DNA of 64,000 nt from Lysobacter lycopersici. GTDB lineage: Bacteria; Pseudomonadota; Gammaproteobacteria; Xanthomonadales; Xanthomonadaceae. The notes beneath the pieces were generated by a model, which did no database searches, was not told where the DNA came from, and worked only from the letters and a program-made list of their open reading frames with translations. Below, in pieces: positions 36,388 through 44,700 of this stretch. A program made the translations under genes and the position numbers. The stretch is taken from assembly GCF_007556775.1 (NCBI RefSeq), contig NZ_CP041742.1:2122001-2186000 (forward strand), given 5' to 3'. Numbering within the stretch: the stretch's first letter is position 1; each line of letters opens with the position of its first letter.

Positions 36388-37347
36388 ATGACGATCCGAT
36401 TCGCTCCGCTGGCGGCGCTTGCCGTCGCATCGACGATGGCTTGCGCCGCAATGCCGGCATCCGCGCAGCGCCAGAGTGCGCAGGACATCCGCAAGCAGCA
36501 AACCGCGCAGATCCCGGTGTGCGCCAAGCCGCTCGGCACCATCTCGGTGCTCGAGCCGGAAGACGCCACCAACTGGTGGACCGGGCAGCAGTTGCCCGCG
36601 CCGTCCAAGCTGATCAAGGTGTTCGTCAGCAAGTCGCGCTGCTTCACCCTGGTCGACCGCGGCGCGGGCATGGATGCGGCGATGCGCGAACGCGCGTTGG
36701 CGTCCGACGGACAACTGCGCAACCGCTCCAACATCGGCAAGGGCCAGATCAAGGCCGCCGATTACGTGCTGGTGCCGGACCTGGTCTCGCAGAACAGCAA
36801 TTCCAGCGGCAATGCCATCGGCGGCCTGCTGGGCGGGTTGATCGGCGGCAACGCCGGTGCCCTGGTCGGCGGCCTGAATTTCAAGAGGAAGACCGCCGAC
36901 GTGGTGCTGACCGTCACCGACGTGCGTTCGTCCGAGCAGGTCGCGATGGCCGAAGGCAGCGCCAAGAAGACCGACATGGGATGGGGCGCGAGCGGCGGCC
37001 TGTTCACCGGCAGCGGCATCGGTGCGGCCGGCGTGGGTGGTTATTCGAATACCGAGATCGGCCAGGTCATTACCCTGGCCTACCTGCAGGCCTACACCGA
37101 CCTGGTCGGCCAGCTCGGCGGCCTGCCGGACAACGCCTCGGCCGCCAATGCCAGCCAGGCGATGGCCGTCACCAAGCCGGCACGGCTGCTGGCCAATGCC
37201 AAGGGCACCGGCAAGGCCGTGCGCGAACTCGATCCCGGCTCGCTGCTGTATCCCACCGGAAACCGCGATGGCGCGATGATCGAAGTGGAAGACGAACTGG
37301 GCAACACCGGCTGGATTTCCAGCAACTTCGTCGAACTGGCGAAGTAA
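36388..37347 (+). CDS. CsgG/HfaB-family exported protein with C-terminal SH3-like domain
   Basis: Exported protein of 319 residues. Signal peptide (MTIRFAPLAALAVASTMACAAMPASA), then a CsgG-like region with KLIKVFVSKSRCFTLVDR (the typical strand that contains the rank-related Arg), a glycine-rich hydrophobic stretch (AIGGLLGGLIGGNAGALVGG) that could insert in a membrane, and a C-terminal bacterial SH3-like part ending NTGWISSNFVELAK, which probably binds peptidoglycan. Unlike true CsgG it has no lipobox. Shine-Dalgarno AAGGGGA is well placed. The function in curli-type or other export is not clear since no csgA-like gene is near. Confidence 0.85.
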   Translation: MTIRFAPLAALAVASTMACAAMPASAQRQSAQDIRKQQTAQIPVCAKPLGTISVLEPEDATNWWTGQQLPAPSKLIKVFVSKSRCFTLVDRGAGMDAAMRERALASDGQLRNRSNIGKGQIKAADYVLVPDLVSQNSNSSGNAIGGLLGGLIGGNAGALVGGLNFKRKTADVVLTVTDVRSSEQVAMAEGSAKKTDMGWGASGGLFTGSGIGAAGVGGYSNTEIGQVITLAYLQAYTDLVGQLGGLPDNASAANASQAMAVTKPARLLANAKGTGKAVRELDPGSLLYPTGNRDGAMIEVEDELGNTGWISSNFVELAK

Positions 37348-37371
37348 GCCCCGCATCGCGGGTATCCGGGG

Positions 37372-37400
37372 AAGGGCCGCACGCGCGGCCCTTTCCTTTT
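37372..37400 (+). terminator. Rho-independent terminator after the CsgG-family gene
   Basis: AAGGGCCGC (37372-37380), loop ACGC, GCGGCCCTT (37385-37393), followed by TCCTTTT. A nine-pair GC-rich stem and a T-rich tail. Confidence 0.75.
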
Positions 37401-37405
37401 GCGGC

Positions 37406-37442
37406 TTGGGTTTGCGGCGTTCCGGCCCAATAATCGCGGCGT
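37406..37442 (+). promoter_or_regulatory. Promoter of the DUF493-lipB group, leaderless-type
   Basis: TTGGGT (37406-37411), 17-base spacer, AATAAT (37429-37434), then eight bases to the ATG at 37443. No Shine-Dalgarno sequence. The best-formed -35/-10 pair of the leaderless-type set. Confidence 0.55.
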
Positions 37443-37721
37443 ATGGAAATCAAATCCGATAACCCAGACCACGGCTTCCAGTTCCCCGGCACCTTCGAGC
37501 TGTCGGCGATGGGCGCGGCGGACAAGCACCTGGAATCCGAACTGCCGCGGCACCTGCAGGAGGCCGGCATCGACGTGCTGCACGAAACCGTGAGCTGGAA
37601 GCATTCCTCGAACGGCAAGTACGTCTCGGTGCGGATCAGCTTCCGCGCCAACTCGCGCGAGGAATACGACCGCGCGCACCAGGCCCTGCGCGACCATCCG
37701 GAAGTGAAGTGGACGGTGTAG
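37443..37721 (+). CDS. ybeD: DUF493 family protein (YbeD-like)
   Basis: 92-residue cytoplasmic protein with ferredoxin-like fold, residues such as [17 protein letters not shown] and [18 protein letters not shown]. In E. coli ybeD lies directly before lipB, as here, and the same order dacC-DUF493-lipB-lipA is conserved; the role in lipoate metabolism is unknown. It overlaps the first possible lipB start (a GTG) by 13 bases. Confidence 0.92.
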   Translation: MEIKSDNPDHGFQFPGTFELSAMGAADKHLESELPRHLQEAGIDVLHETVSWKHSSNGKYVSVRISFRANSREEYDRAHQALRDHPEVKWTV

Positions 37722-37741
37722 TCGAAAACTGCGCGTTGAAC

Positions 37742-38458
37742 ATGCCGTCGTCGTCGATGCGTGACGCGGTGGTGCGCGACCTCGGCCGCCAGCCCTACGA
37801 GCCGGTGTGGCGCGCGATGCAGGCCTTCACTGATGCGCGCGACGCGAACACCACCGACGAGTTGTGGCTGGTCGAACACGAACCGGTGTTCACCCTCGGC
37901 CAGGCCGGCAAGCCGGAACATGTCCTGATGCCGGGCGAAATCCCCGTCATCCACGTCGATCGTGGCGGGCAGGTGACCTACCATGGGCCCGGCCAGATCG
38001 TCGCCTATCCGCTGCTCGACCTGAAGCGCCTGAAGATCGGCGTGCGCGACTACGTCTGCAAGATCGAACAGGCGGTGATCGACACGCTGGCCGAATGGAA
38101 CATCGAAGGCGCACGCAAGGACGGCGCGCCGGGCGTCTATGTCAATGGCGCCAAGGTCGCCGCGCTCGGCATCCGCGTGCGCCGTGGCTGCGCCTTCCAC
38201 GGCCTCGCCTTCAACATTGCCGGCGAAAGCGTCTCCCCGTTCCTGCGGATCAATCCCTGCGGCTACGAGGGGTTGCAGGTGGTGGCGATGTCCGACCTTG
38301 GCGGGCCTTCGTCGCTGGATGCGGTCAAGCCGGTGCTGCTGGACAAGCTGGCCCGGCAGTTCGGACTTGCGTTGGCGGAAGGGCCGGCGCCGGGCTTTTC
38401 ACCTCTCCCCTCCGTGGGAGAGGTCGATGCGCGCAGCGCATCGGGAGAGGGGGTTTAG
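37742..38458 (+). CDS. lipB: Octanoyl-[acyl-carrier-protein]:protein transferase LipB
   Basis: Moves octanoate from acyl-ACP to lipoyl domains, the first step of lipoate synthesis. The 238-residue protein has the conserved substrate pocket [21 protein letters not shown], the catalytic Lys in [10 protein letters not shown] and the catalytic Cys in [11 protein letters not shown]. The start is uncertain: GTG 37709, ATG 37742 and ATG 37757 are in frame; I use 37742. Odd: the last 20 residues ([20 protein letters not shown]) are encoded by a palindromic repeat, not by conserved family sequence. Confidence 0.93.
   Translation: MPSSSMRDAVVRDLGRQPYEPVWRAMQAFTDARDANTTDELWLVEHEPVFTLGQAGKPEHVLMPGEIPVIHVDRGGQVTYHGPGQIVAYPLLDLKRLKIGVRDYVCKIEQAVIDTLAEWNIEGARKDGAPGVYVNGAKVAALGIRVRRGCAFHGLAFNIAGESVSPFLRINPCGYEGLQVVAMSDLGGPSSLDAVKPVLLDKLARQFGLALAEGPAPGFSPLPSVGEVDARSASGEGV
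38401..38456. repeat. Palindromic repeat coding the C-terminus of LipB
   Basis: CCTCTCCCCTCCGTGGGAGAGG followed by ATGCGCGCAGCGCAT and GGGAGAGGGGG. Arms match the family at 56173 and 8499. The stop codon of lipB (TAG) is at its edge, and the lipA -10 hexamer lies only four bases downstream. Confidence 0.85.
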
Positions 38459-38460
38459 GC

Positions 38461-38472
38461 GATAATTCCGCC
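38461..38472 (+). promoter_or_regulatory. -10 hexamer GATAAT before lipA, leaderless-type
   Basis: GATAAT ends seven bases before the ATG at 38473. It has no Shine-Dalgarno sequence and the same spacing as the ubiE and WYL-regulator cases. Upstream lies the lipB repeat. Confidence 0.5.
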
Positions 38473-39465
38473 ATGAGCAGCACGCCCCGCAACATTCCGC
38501 TTGCCGTCGTCGCCGCCGAACCCGCGTCGCTCGAGCCTGGCGCGCGCCAGGTCGCCGGCGACAAGATCGCGCGTTCGCCGGTGCAGTTCGTCGACGCGCC
38601 GGTGTTGCGCAAACCGAGCTGGATCCGCGTGCGCATTCCCAGCGGCAACGCGGTGCAGGCGCTCAAGGCCAAGCTGCGCGAGAACCGCCTGGTCACGGTC
38701 TGCGAGGATGCGAGCTGCCCGAACATCCACGAGTGCTTCAGCCACGGCACCGCAACCTTCATGATCCTCGGCGACGTGTGCACGCGCCGCTGCAGCTTTT
38801 GCGACGTCGCCCACGGCCGGCCCAAGCCCGCCGATCCCGGCGAGCCGTTGCGGCTGGCGCACACCGTCGCCGACATGGGCCTGAAGTACGTGGTCATCAC
38901 CAGCGTCGACCGCGACGACCTGCGCGACGGCGGCGCCCAGCACTTCGTCGACTGCATCCGCGAAACCCGCGCGGCTTCGCCCGGCATCCGCATCGAGATC
39001 CTCACGCCCGACTTCCGCGGCAAGGGCCGCATGGAACGCGCGCTGGAGATCCTCGCCACGGATCCGCCGGACGTGTTCAACCACAACATCGAGACCGTGC
39101 CCGACCTGTACCGCAACGTGCGCCCGGGCGCGGACTACCAATGGTCGCTGACGCTGCTGCAGAAATTCAAGGCGCAGCATCCCGGCATCCCGACCAAGAG
39201 CGGGATCATGCTCGGCCTGGGCGAAACGATGGAGCAGGTGCAGGCGACGCTGCGCGACCTGCGCGCGCACGATGTCGAGATGATCACCATCGGCCAGTAC
39301 CTGCAGCCGAGCGCGCACCACCATCCGGTGTTGCGCTACTGGACGCCGGACGAGTTCAAGGAACTGGAAACCTACGGCTACTCGCTCGGCTTCTCGCACG
39401 TGGCCTCGGGGCCGATGGTGCGTTCGAGCTACCACGCGGACCGGCAGGCTGCGGGGATCGCGTAA
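38473..39465 (+). CDS. lipA: Lipoyl synthase LipA
   Basis: Radical SAM enzyme that inserts two sulfurs into octanoyl-lipoyl domains. 330 residues. Auxiliary cluster cysteines C77, C82, C88 ([12 protein letters not shown]) and radical SAM cysteines C103, C107, C110 (CTRRCSFC) are present, with the C-terminal RSSYHAD sequence whose serine ligates the auxiliary cluster. Starts 14 bases after lipB. With LipB it makes the lipoyl cofactor of pyruvate and 2-oxoglutarate dehydrogenases and the glycine-cleavage system. Confidence 0.97.
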   Translation: MSSTPRNIPLAVVAAEPASLEPGARQVAGDKIARSPVQFVDAPVLRKPSWIRVRIPSGNAVQALKAKLRENRLVTVCEDASCPNIHECFSHGTATFMILGDVCTRRCSFCDVAHGRPKPADPGEPLRLAHTVADMGLKYVVITSVDRDDLRDGGAQHFVDCIRETRAASPGIRIEILTPDFRGKGRMERALEILATDPPDVFNHNIETVPDLYRNVRPGADYQWSLTLLQKFKAQHPGIPTKSGIMLGLGETMEQVQATLRDLRAHDVEMITIGQYLQPSAHHHPVLRYWTPDEFKELETYGYSLGFSHVASGPMVRSSYHADRQAAGIA

Positions 39466-39545
39466 GGCCAGTCTCGACCCGCCTATGATTCGTCGCAACG
39501 ATTCAAGGGTAAGGCGACATCTGCTTTCGGCTCTAGGGGAGGGCC

Positions 39546-40658
39546 ATGGCAACTATTCGTACTCACTACGACAATCTGAAAGTAGCAAGAGACGCTCCAG
39601 ATAACGTAATACGAGCCGCATACAAATCGCTCTCGCAAACGTTCCATCCGGATAAGAATCCTGGAGATGAACATGCGGCGCGGATCATGGCGCTCATCAA
39701 TGAGTCCTACCGAATTCTGTCTGATCCGCAGAAGCGTCGGGAACATGATGCATGGATTGCACGCGAAGAAGCCAAGCTGCGACAACGCGAAGCAGAGAAG
39801 ATGCAAGCATCTCCCATTCCTCCGCAATGGAAAGCACCGCAACAGTCGACAGAAGAAGAAGGGAAGTTTCGGAAATATGCTGCTGCTATTTTGATGTGGC
39901 CTTTTAGTTTGGCGCGAAGAATTTTCTTGTGGGACCCAAGAATTGCAGTGTTCGGATCACTTATTGGCGTAGCTTTTCTTTATAGCGAATTCGCGCCAAA
40001 ACCTCCGCCCCCGTCTGGGCCAAAGCCATATCAACAGCAGGCGCCTACGCAGCCGATTGCTACAGCGCCTGCCGCTGAAAGAAAACCTGAAAAATGTGTG
40101 CTTATTAATAATGCCAACGGCGATATAAAAATATATCGAGTAGATTGGAGTGATGGTTCACGCACTTATCAGAGTCGACTAGAAGTAGAATGCAGCGGCA
40201 TTTCTACCGAAGGCCAAAAGGTCGCGGTGCAGAGAGGCGAGGAAAATGTCAAATATTTGACCGCTCCCAATGGAAGTCAGTGGCCCAGCAAGGCCGCGTA
40301 TGTTCATGGGTATCCTGTTGACAATGCTGATGGGTATTCGTCGATCAAAGTCGACAACGAACAAAATGAGTCTTCTGTATTCGTAAAATTGGTGTCATTA
40401 GATGGCGCTAATGCTTACCCTGTTAGGCAGTTCTACATTCCCGGGCGGTCAAGCTTTACGCTGAGAAAAGTGACTGCCGGTGATTACGATATCCGTTATC
40501 GCGATTTGAGCACGGGCGGGCTGGCCCGGTCGGAATCGTTTGATGTTCATGAAACAAGAACCGGCAAAGGCATTGAGTACAGTGACATCACGATGACGCT
40601 CTACAAAGTAGAGGGCGGTACTTTCGAAACTTACGATTTGGCTGAGTCGGAATTTTGA
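39546..40658 (+). CDS. Low-GC J-domain membrane protein of unknown function
   Basis: A 370-residue protein with an N-terminal J domain (about residues 5-70, HPD at 34-36 in TFHPDKNP) that should stimulate a DnaK-type ATPase. One or two hydrophobic segments follow at about 110-150, then a Pro/Gln/Ala-rich linker, and a C-terminal beta-rich domain (about 180-370) with two cysteines in the first strands. If the segment spans the membrane the J domain stays in the cytoplasm. The base composition and codon use are much more AT-rich than the neighbours, so this gene was probably acquired. A repeat with CCCGGG cores starts 30 bases after its stop. The C-terminal domain is not one I recognise. Confidence 0.85.
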   Translation: MATIRTHYDNLKVARDAPDNVIRAAYKSLSQTFHPDKNPGDEHAARIMALINESYRILSDPQKRREHDAWIAREEAKLRQREAEKMQASPIPPQWKAPQQSTEEEGKFRKYAAAILMWPFSLARRIFLWDPRIAVFGSLIGVAFLYSEFAPKPPPPSGPKPYQQQAPTQPIATAPAAERKPEKCVLINNANGDIKIYRVDWSDGSRTYQSRLEVECSGISTEGQKVAVQRGEENVKYLTAPNGSQWPSKAAYVHGYPVDNADGYSSIKVDNEQNESSVFVKLVSLDGANAYPVRQFYIPGRSSFTLRKVTAGDYDIRYRDLSTGGLARSESFDVHETRTGKGIEYSDITMTLYKVEGGTFETYDLAESEF

Positions 40659-40687
40659 CTAATGCCGCGCTCGCGCGGGCAGGCGAA

Positions 40688-40755
40688 GCGCACCCGGGAA
40701 ACTTCGTGCGATGACAACCAATCCCGGGTGCGGCCTGCAGCCTTACCCGGGCTAC
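40688..40755. repeat. CCCGGG-core inverted repeat after the low-GC J-domain gene
   Basis: GCGCACCCGGGA, about 20 bases with ACTTC and CAAT, then TCCCGGGTGCGGC and GCCTTACCCGGGCTAC. The same element, in the same orientation relative to the upstream gene, follows the low-GC gene at 56326-56901. Confidence 0.8.
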
Positions 40756-40933
40756 CAACCGCCAATCCGCGACAAGCGGCACTCCCAGACCGACGATCCG
40801 TTCACTTCCGGGCCACGGAACCGGGCTAGAGTGGCCGCGAGGCGCCCGCCGCGTGCAACTTCCGGCACTGCCGCGGGTCCGAAGGAGTCCCGATGCTGTC
40901 CCCACGAACATGGCCCCTGGCCGCGAGATCCGG

Positions 40934-43108
40934 ATGAAGACCCACCTCCTGCTTGCCCTTGCCCTCACCGCCCCGGTCGCGCTGCTCGCCCGCGCTGACA
41001 GCGGCACCTCCGTCGCCGGCGCCACCGCCGAACAGGCGACCACCTCGAAGCTGGTCTACGGCCTGCTGTCGAACAGCCGCTACGCCTATCGCCCGGTCGC
41101 GCTGGACGACGCGCTGTCCGCCGACATCCTCAAGCGCTACCTCGAATCCCTCGACGGCAGCAAGATGTTCTTCACCGCGCAGGACATCGCCGGCTTCGAC
41201 CAGTACAAGACCACGCTCGACGACGACATCAAGTCGGGTGACGCGGTTCCCGCGCAGGCGATCTTCGCGTTGTACAAGCAACGCGTCGACCAGCGCGCCG
41301 CGTACGCGCGTTCGCTGCTGAAGCAGGACATCTTCCATTTCGATGGCAACGACCGCTGGTACTACGACCGCGAGAAATCGCCGTGGGCGACGTCGCAGGA
41401 ACTCGACACGCTGTGGAAGCAGTCGGTGATGAACGACTGGCTGCGGCTCAAGCTCGCCGGCCAGCAGCCTGACCAGATCCGCAAGACGCTCGACAAGCGC
41501 TACGTGAACCTCGCCAAGTCGGCCGCCGACCTCAACGGCGAGGATGCGTTCCAGAGCTTCCTCAACGCCTACACCAACGCGATCGACCCGCACACCGATT
41601 ATTTCAACCCGCGCACCGCCGAGCGCTTCAACCAGCAGATGTCGCTGTCGCTGGAAGGCATCGGCGCGGTGTTGCAGAAACAGGACGACGTCGTCGTGGT
41701 GCGCGAGATCGTGCCCGGCGGACCGGCCGCGCTGAGCAAGCGGCTGCAGCCGGGCGACCGCATCGTCGCGGTCGGGCAGGGCGGCAGCGGGCCGATGGAG
41801 GACGTGGTCGGCTGGCGCATCGACGACGTGGTCGACAAGATCAAGGGCGCGAAGGGCACCCAGGTGCGGCTCGACGTCATTCCGGTGCAGGCCGGGCTGG
41901 ACAGCAAGCCCAACCTGCTGACGTTGACTCGAGCGCGCATTCGCCTCGAGGAACAGGCCGCGAAGTCCAAGGTCATCGACCTGCCGGCCGCGAACGGCGA
42001 ACCCGCACGCCGCATCGGCGTGGTCGAGCTGCCCGCGTTCTACCAGGATTTCGAAGGTCGCCGCGACCAGAACGGCGACTACGCCTCGGCCACGCGCGAC
42101 GTGGCGAAACTGCTCGCCGGCTTCAAGGCGCAGAACGTCGACGGCGTGGTGATCGACCTGCGCAACAACGGCGGCGGTTCGCTGGACGAAGCGGTGAACC
42201 TCACCGGCCTGTTCATCGACAAGGGCCCGGTGGTGCAGGTGCGCGAATCCAGCGGCCGCGTCAGCATCGATGGCGACGACAACGCCGGCGTCGCCTGGGA
42301 CGGCCCGCTCGCGGTGCTAGTGAATCGCGGTTCGGCCTCCGCTTCGGAGATCTTCGCCGGCGCGATCAAGGATTACGGTCGCGGCCTGATCATCGGCGAA
42401 AACACCTTCGGCAAGGGCACGGTGCAGAACATGGTCGACCTCGACCGCTGGCCGGCGAACGACGGTTCGCAATACGGCCAGGTGAAGCTGACCATCGCGC
42501 AATTTTTCCTGCCCGGCGGCAGCAGCACGCAGAACAAGGGCGTGGCCCCGGACATCGCCTTCCCGGTGACGGTGGACGCGAGCGAGTTCGGCGAAAGCAC
42601 GTACGACAATGCGCTGCCGTGGACCCGGATCCAGGCGGCCTCGCACGTGCGGTACGGCAATTTCACCGCGATCCTGCCGCAGCTCGAACAGCGCCACGAA
42701 GCGCGCGTCGCGCACGACCCCGAGTTCCAGTGGTGGGCCGAGGACGTCGCCCAGTTCCGCGCCGAGCAGGACAAGAAGTACATCTCGCTCAACGAGGCCG
42801 AGCGCCGCACCGAACGCGATCGCGACGATGCCAAGCGCAAGCAGCGCGAAGCCGAACGCAAGCAGCTGGGCCTCGCCGCGGATCCGCTGGCCGCCGACGA
42901 TGCCGACGACGGCCTGCAGGCCGGCGAACGCGACGTGGCCAAGGACGCCGCGCGCGAGAAGCAGGCGGAAAACCGCCCGGACCCGCTGCTGCGTGAATCG
43001 GCGGCGATCCTCGGCGACGCGATGGGCCTGCTGGTCGCGAGCAAGCAGCTCACCGCGCAGGTGTTGCCGGAATCGCATTCGCCGCTGCATTGGGCGGGCG
43101 CGGAGTGA
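40934..43108 (+). CDS. prc: Carboxy-terminal processing (tail-specific) protease Prc
   Basis: Periplasmic serine-lysine protease of 724 residues that trims C-termini, such as that of PBP3, and degrades tagged proteins. Signal peptide (MKTHLLLALALTAPVALLARA), N-terminal helical domain, PDZ domain (about 245-330, SLSLEGIGAVLQKQDD start), peptidase domain with S469 in GSASASE and K494 in ENTFGKGTVQ, the catalytic dyad as in E. coli Prc (25 residues apart), and a C-terminal helical part. The ATG at 40934 gives a clean signal peptide. Confidence 0.96.
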   Translation: MKTHLLLALALTAPVALLARADSGTSVAGATAEQATTSKLVYGLLSNSRYAYRPVALDDALSADILKRYLESLDGSKMFFTAQDIAGFDQYKTTLDDDIKSGDAVPAQAIFALYKQRVDQRAAYARSLLKQDIFHFDGNDRWYYDREKSPWATSQELDTLWKQSVMNDWLRLKLAGQQPDQIRKTLDKRYVNLAKSAADLNGEDAFQSFLNAYTNAIDPHTDYFNPRTAERFNQQMSLSLEGIGAVLQKQDDVVVVREIVPGGPAALSKRLQPGDRIVAVGQGGSGPMEDVVGWRIDDVVDKIKGAKGTQVRLDVIPVQAGLDSKPNLLTLTRARIRLEEQAAKSKVIDLPAANGEPARRIGVVELPAFYQDFEGRRDQNGDYASATRDVAKLLAGFKAQNVDGVVIDLRNNGGGSLDEAVNLTGLFIDKGPVVQVRESSGRVSIDGDDNAGVAWDGPLAVLVNRGSASASEIFAGAIKDYGRGLIIGENTFGKGTVQNMVDLDRWPANDGSQYGQVKLTIAQFFLPGGSSTQNKGVAPDIAFPVTVDASEFGESTYDNALPWTRIQAASHVRYGNFTAILPQLEQRHEARVAHDPEFQWWAEDVAQFRAEQDKKYISLNEAERRTERDRDDAKRKQREAERKQLGLAADPLAADDADDGLQAGERDVAKDAAREKQAENRPDPLLRESAAILGDAMGLLVASKQLTAQVLPESHSPLHWAGAE

Positions 43109-43116
43109 TGCGCTTT

Positions 43117-43223
43117 TTCCTCTCCCCTTGAGGGAGAGGATGCCCGCAGGGCAGGAAAGGGATGCACGGTTTTTCCCCTCTCCCGGCGCTACGCGCCACC
43201 CTCTCCCTCAAGGGGAGAGGGAA
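43117..43223. repeat. Palindromic repeat pair after prc
   Basis: CCTCTCCCCTTGAGGGAGAGG, then GCCCGCAGGGC, then CCTCTCCCGGCGCTACGCGCC and CCTCTCCCTCAAGGGGAGAGG. Two full palindromes in opposite orientation form a long cruciform-capable stretch. Confidence 0.85.
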
Positions 43224-43272
43224 AGCAGGAATCGGATAGCGGGCGCCATGGGCGCCCGTTATCGTTTCGGCC

Positions 43273-44148
43273 ATGAACAGGAACGACGACAAACTCGAAC
43301 GCGCAAGGCAACTGCTCGACGGCGGCGAACCGACGCTGGAGGAACTCGGGCGCGCGGTCGCGCTCAGTCCCGCGCATTTGCAGCGCCGCTTCCGCGCGCG
43401 TTTCGGCCTCAGCCCGGCCGAATACCTCGCCCAACGCAAGCTCGGCAAACTGAAGTCCGCGCTGCGCGAAGGCAGCGACGTCAGCGCCGCGCTGTACGAC
43501 GCCGGCTACGGCTCGCCCTCGCGCGTGTACGAGGCCGGCGCCGCGAAACTCGGGATGACGCCCGCGCGCTACCGCGCCGGCGGCGAAGGCGAGGAACTGC
43601 GCTGGAGCACGGTCGACACCGCGCTCGGCACCGCGCTGGTCGCGGCCAGCGAACGCGGCATCTGCATGGTCGAACTCGGCGCGGGCGAACGTGCGCTCGA
43701 AGCGAAGCTGCGCGCGGAATTCCCGAACGCAGGCTTGCAGCGCGTCGACGCCGGCCGCGATGCCTTCCTCGCGCCGCGCGTGCGCGCGGTCGCCGATGCG
43801 CTGGCCGGAAAGAAAGCGAAGGTCGAAGTCGACCTGCTCGGCACCGCGTTCCAGAAAAAGGTGTGGGACGCACTGATGCGCATTCCCCAGGGCGAAACCC
43901 GCAGCTACGCCGAAGTCGCGGCGAAGCTCGGCGCGCCGAACGCGGCACGCGCGGTCGCGGGCGCCTGCGCGCGCAACCGGATCGCGGTGCTGGTGCCCTG
44001 CCACCGCGTGGTGCGCGGCGACGGCAGCATCGGCGGCTACCGCTGGGGGCTGCCGTTGAAACGGCGCCTGCTGCAGCGCGAAGGCGCGCGGCTCAGCGTC
44101 GCCGACGCCGCGGTGCGGAACGCGTCGGCAGCGCGAGGCCGAGCTTGA
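43273..44148 (+). CDS. AraC-type HTH plus O6-alkylguanine-DNA methyltransferase (Ada without the N-terminal zinc domain)
   Basis: 291-residue protein with an AraC-family HTH in the first 100 residues (EELGRAVALSPAHLQRRFRARFGLSPAEYLAQRK) joined to a methylated-DNA-cysteine methyltransferase. The active cysteine is C243 in PCHRV, with the Arg-finger region PNAARAVAGACARN. Ada of E. coli has an extra N-terminal zinc-cysteine domain that senses methyl-phosphotriesters; it is missing here, so the protein repairs O6-methylguanine but cannot use that switch unless the domain is encoded elsewhere. The 3' end overlaps the convergent Lrp gene by 56 bases. Confidence 0.9.
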   Translation: MNRNDDKLERARQLLDGGEPTLEELGRAVALSPAHLQRRFRARFGLSPAEYLAQRKLGKLKSALREGSDVSAALYDAGYGSPSRVYEAGAAKLGMTPARYRAGGEGEELRWSTVDTALGTALVAASERGICMVELGAGERALEAKLRAEFPNAGLQRVDAGRDAFLAPRVRAVADALAGKKAKVEVDLLGTAFQKKVWDALMRIPQGETRSYAEVAAKLGAPNAARAVAGACARNRIAVLVPCHRVVRGDGSIGGYRWGLPLKRRLLQREGARLSVADAAVRNASAARGRA

Positions 44149-44590
44149 CCGTGTCGAACACCAGCCGGGTTTCGTAGCGCTTGACGTTGCCTTCGTCCAC
44201 GAACAGGCGTTCGGCGATCTCGCGGTAGTGCGCCACGCTGCTCGCGGCGAGGATGACCAGGTAATCCCATTCGCCGGCCAGCGCATAACACTGCTGAACT
44301 TCGGGCGCGGCGCGCATGCGCGAGCGGAACGCGGCATGGATGCGCTGGGTGTCGCGTTCCATCGTCACCCACACCGTCGCGAGGGTCGCGGAGGGAATCG
44401 CATTCGGGTCGAGCACGCCGAGCGTGCGCAGCAGCCCGCTGCGGCGGTAGCGCTGGATGCGGCGCTGCACCGCGCTCGGCGACAGGCCCACCGCATCGCC
44501 GAGCGAGGCCAGGGTGCGGCCCGCGTCCTGCTGCAGCAACGCGAGCAGGCGGTGGTCGAAATCGTCGAGGGAGAGCGGTCCGTGTTCCAC
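44093..44590 (-). CDS. Lrp/AsnC-family transcriptional regulator
   Basis: 165 residues: an AsnC-type winged helix (LLALLQQDAGRTLASLGDAVGLSPSAVQRRIQRY) and a RAM ligand-binding domain (about 65-155, YALAGEWDYLVILAA), which in this family binds amino acids. The GTG at 44590 is the likely start; the HTH follows after about eight residues. It is divergent from the EamA transporter gene, a common arrangement for Lrp regulators and amino-acid exporters. A CAAAAT hexamer ends six bases before the GTG. Confidence 0.9.
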   Translation of the reverse strand: MEHGPLSLDDFDHRLLALLQQDAGRTLASLGDAVGLSPSAVQRRIQRYRRSGLLRTLGVLDPNAIPSATLATVWVTMERDTQRIHAAFRSRMRAAPEVQQCYALAGEWDYLVILAASSVAHYREIAERLFVDEGNVKRYETRLVFDTVKLGLALPTRSAPRRRRR

Positions 44591-44603
44591 GCAAAAATTT
44601 TGC
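44591..44603. promoter_or_regulatory. AT-rich palindrome at the Lrp-EamA divergent region
   Basis: GCAAAAATTTTGC is a perfect 13-base palindrome with an odd centre, in an otherwise GC-rich gap of 110 bases between the regulator and the transporter. A second AT patch (GAATATTC) follows at about 44616. Lrp-type regulators bind AT-rich dyads, so an autoregulatory operator is plausible. Confidence 0.5.
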
Positions 44604-44700
44604 GCCGAAGCGCACGAATATTCAAACCGCGCGCTAGGCGCGGGTCTACGCTGATCCGGTGCCGCCGCGCCATCGCCGCGGCACGCGACGAGGCCCACGC

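Noticed and set aside
40853-40933. Upstream start for prc at 40853
   Set aside because: It would add 27 residues before a normal signal peptide; the ATG at 40934 fits.
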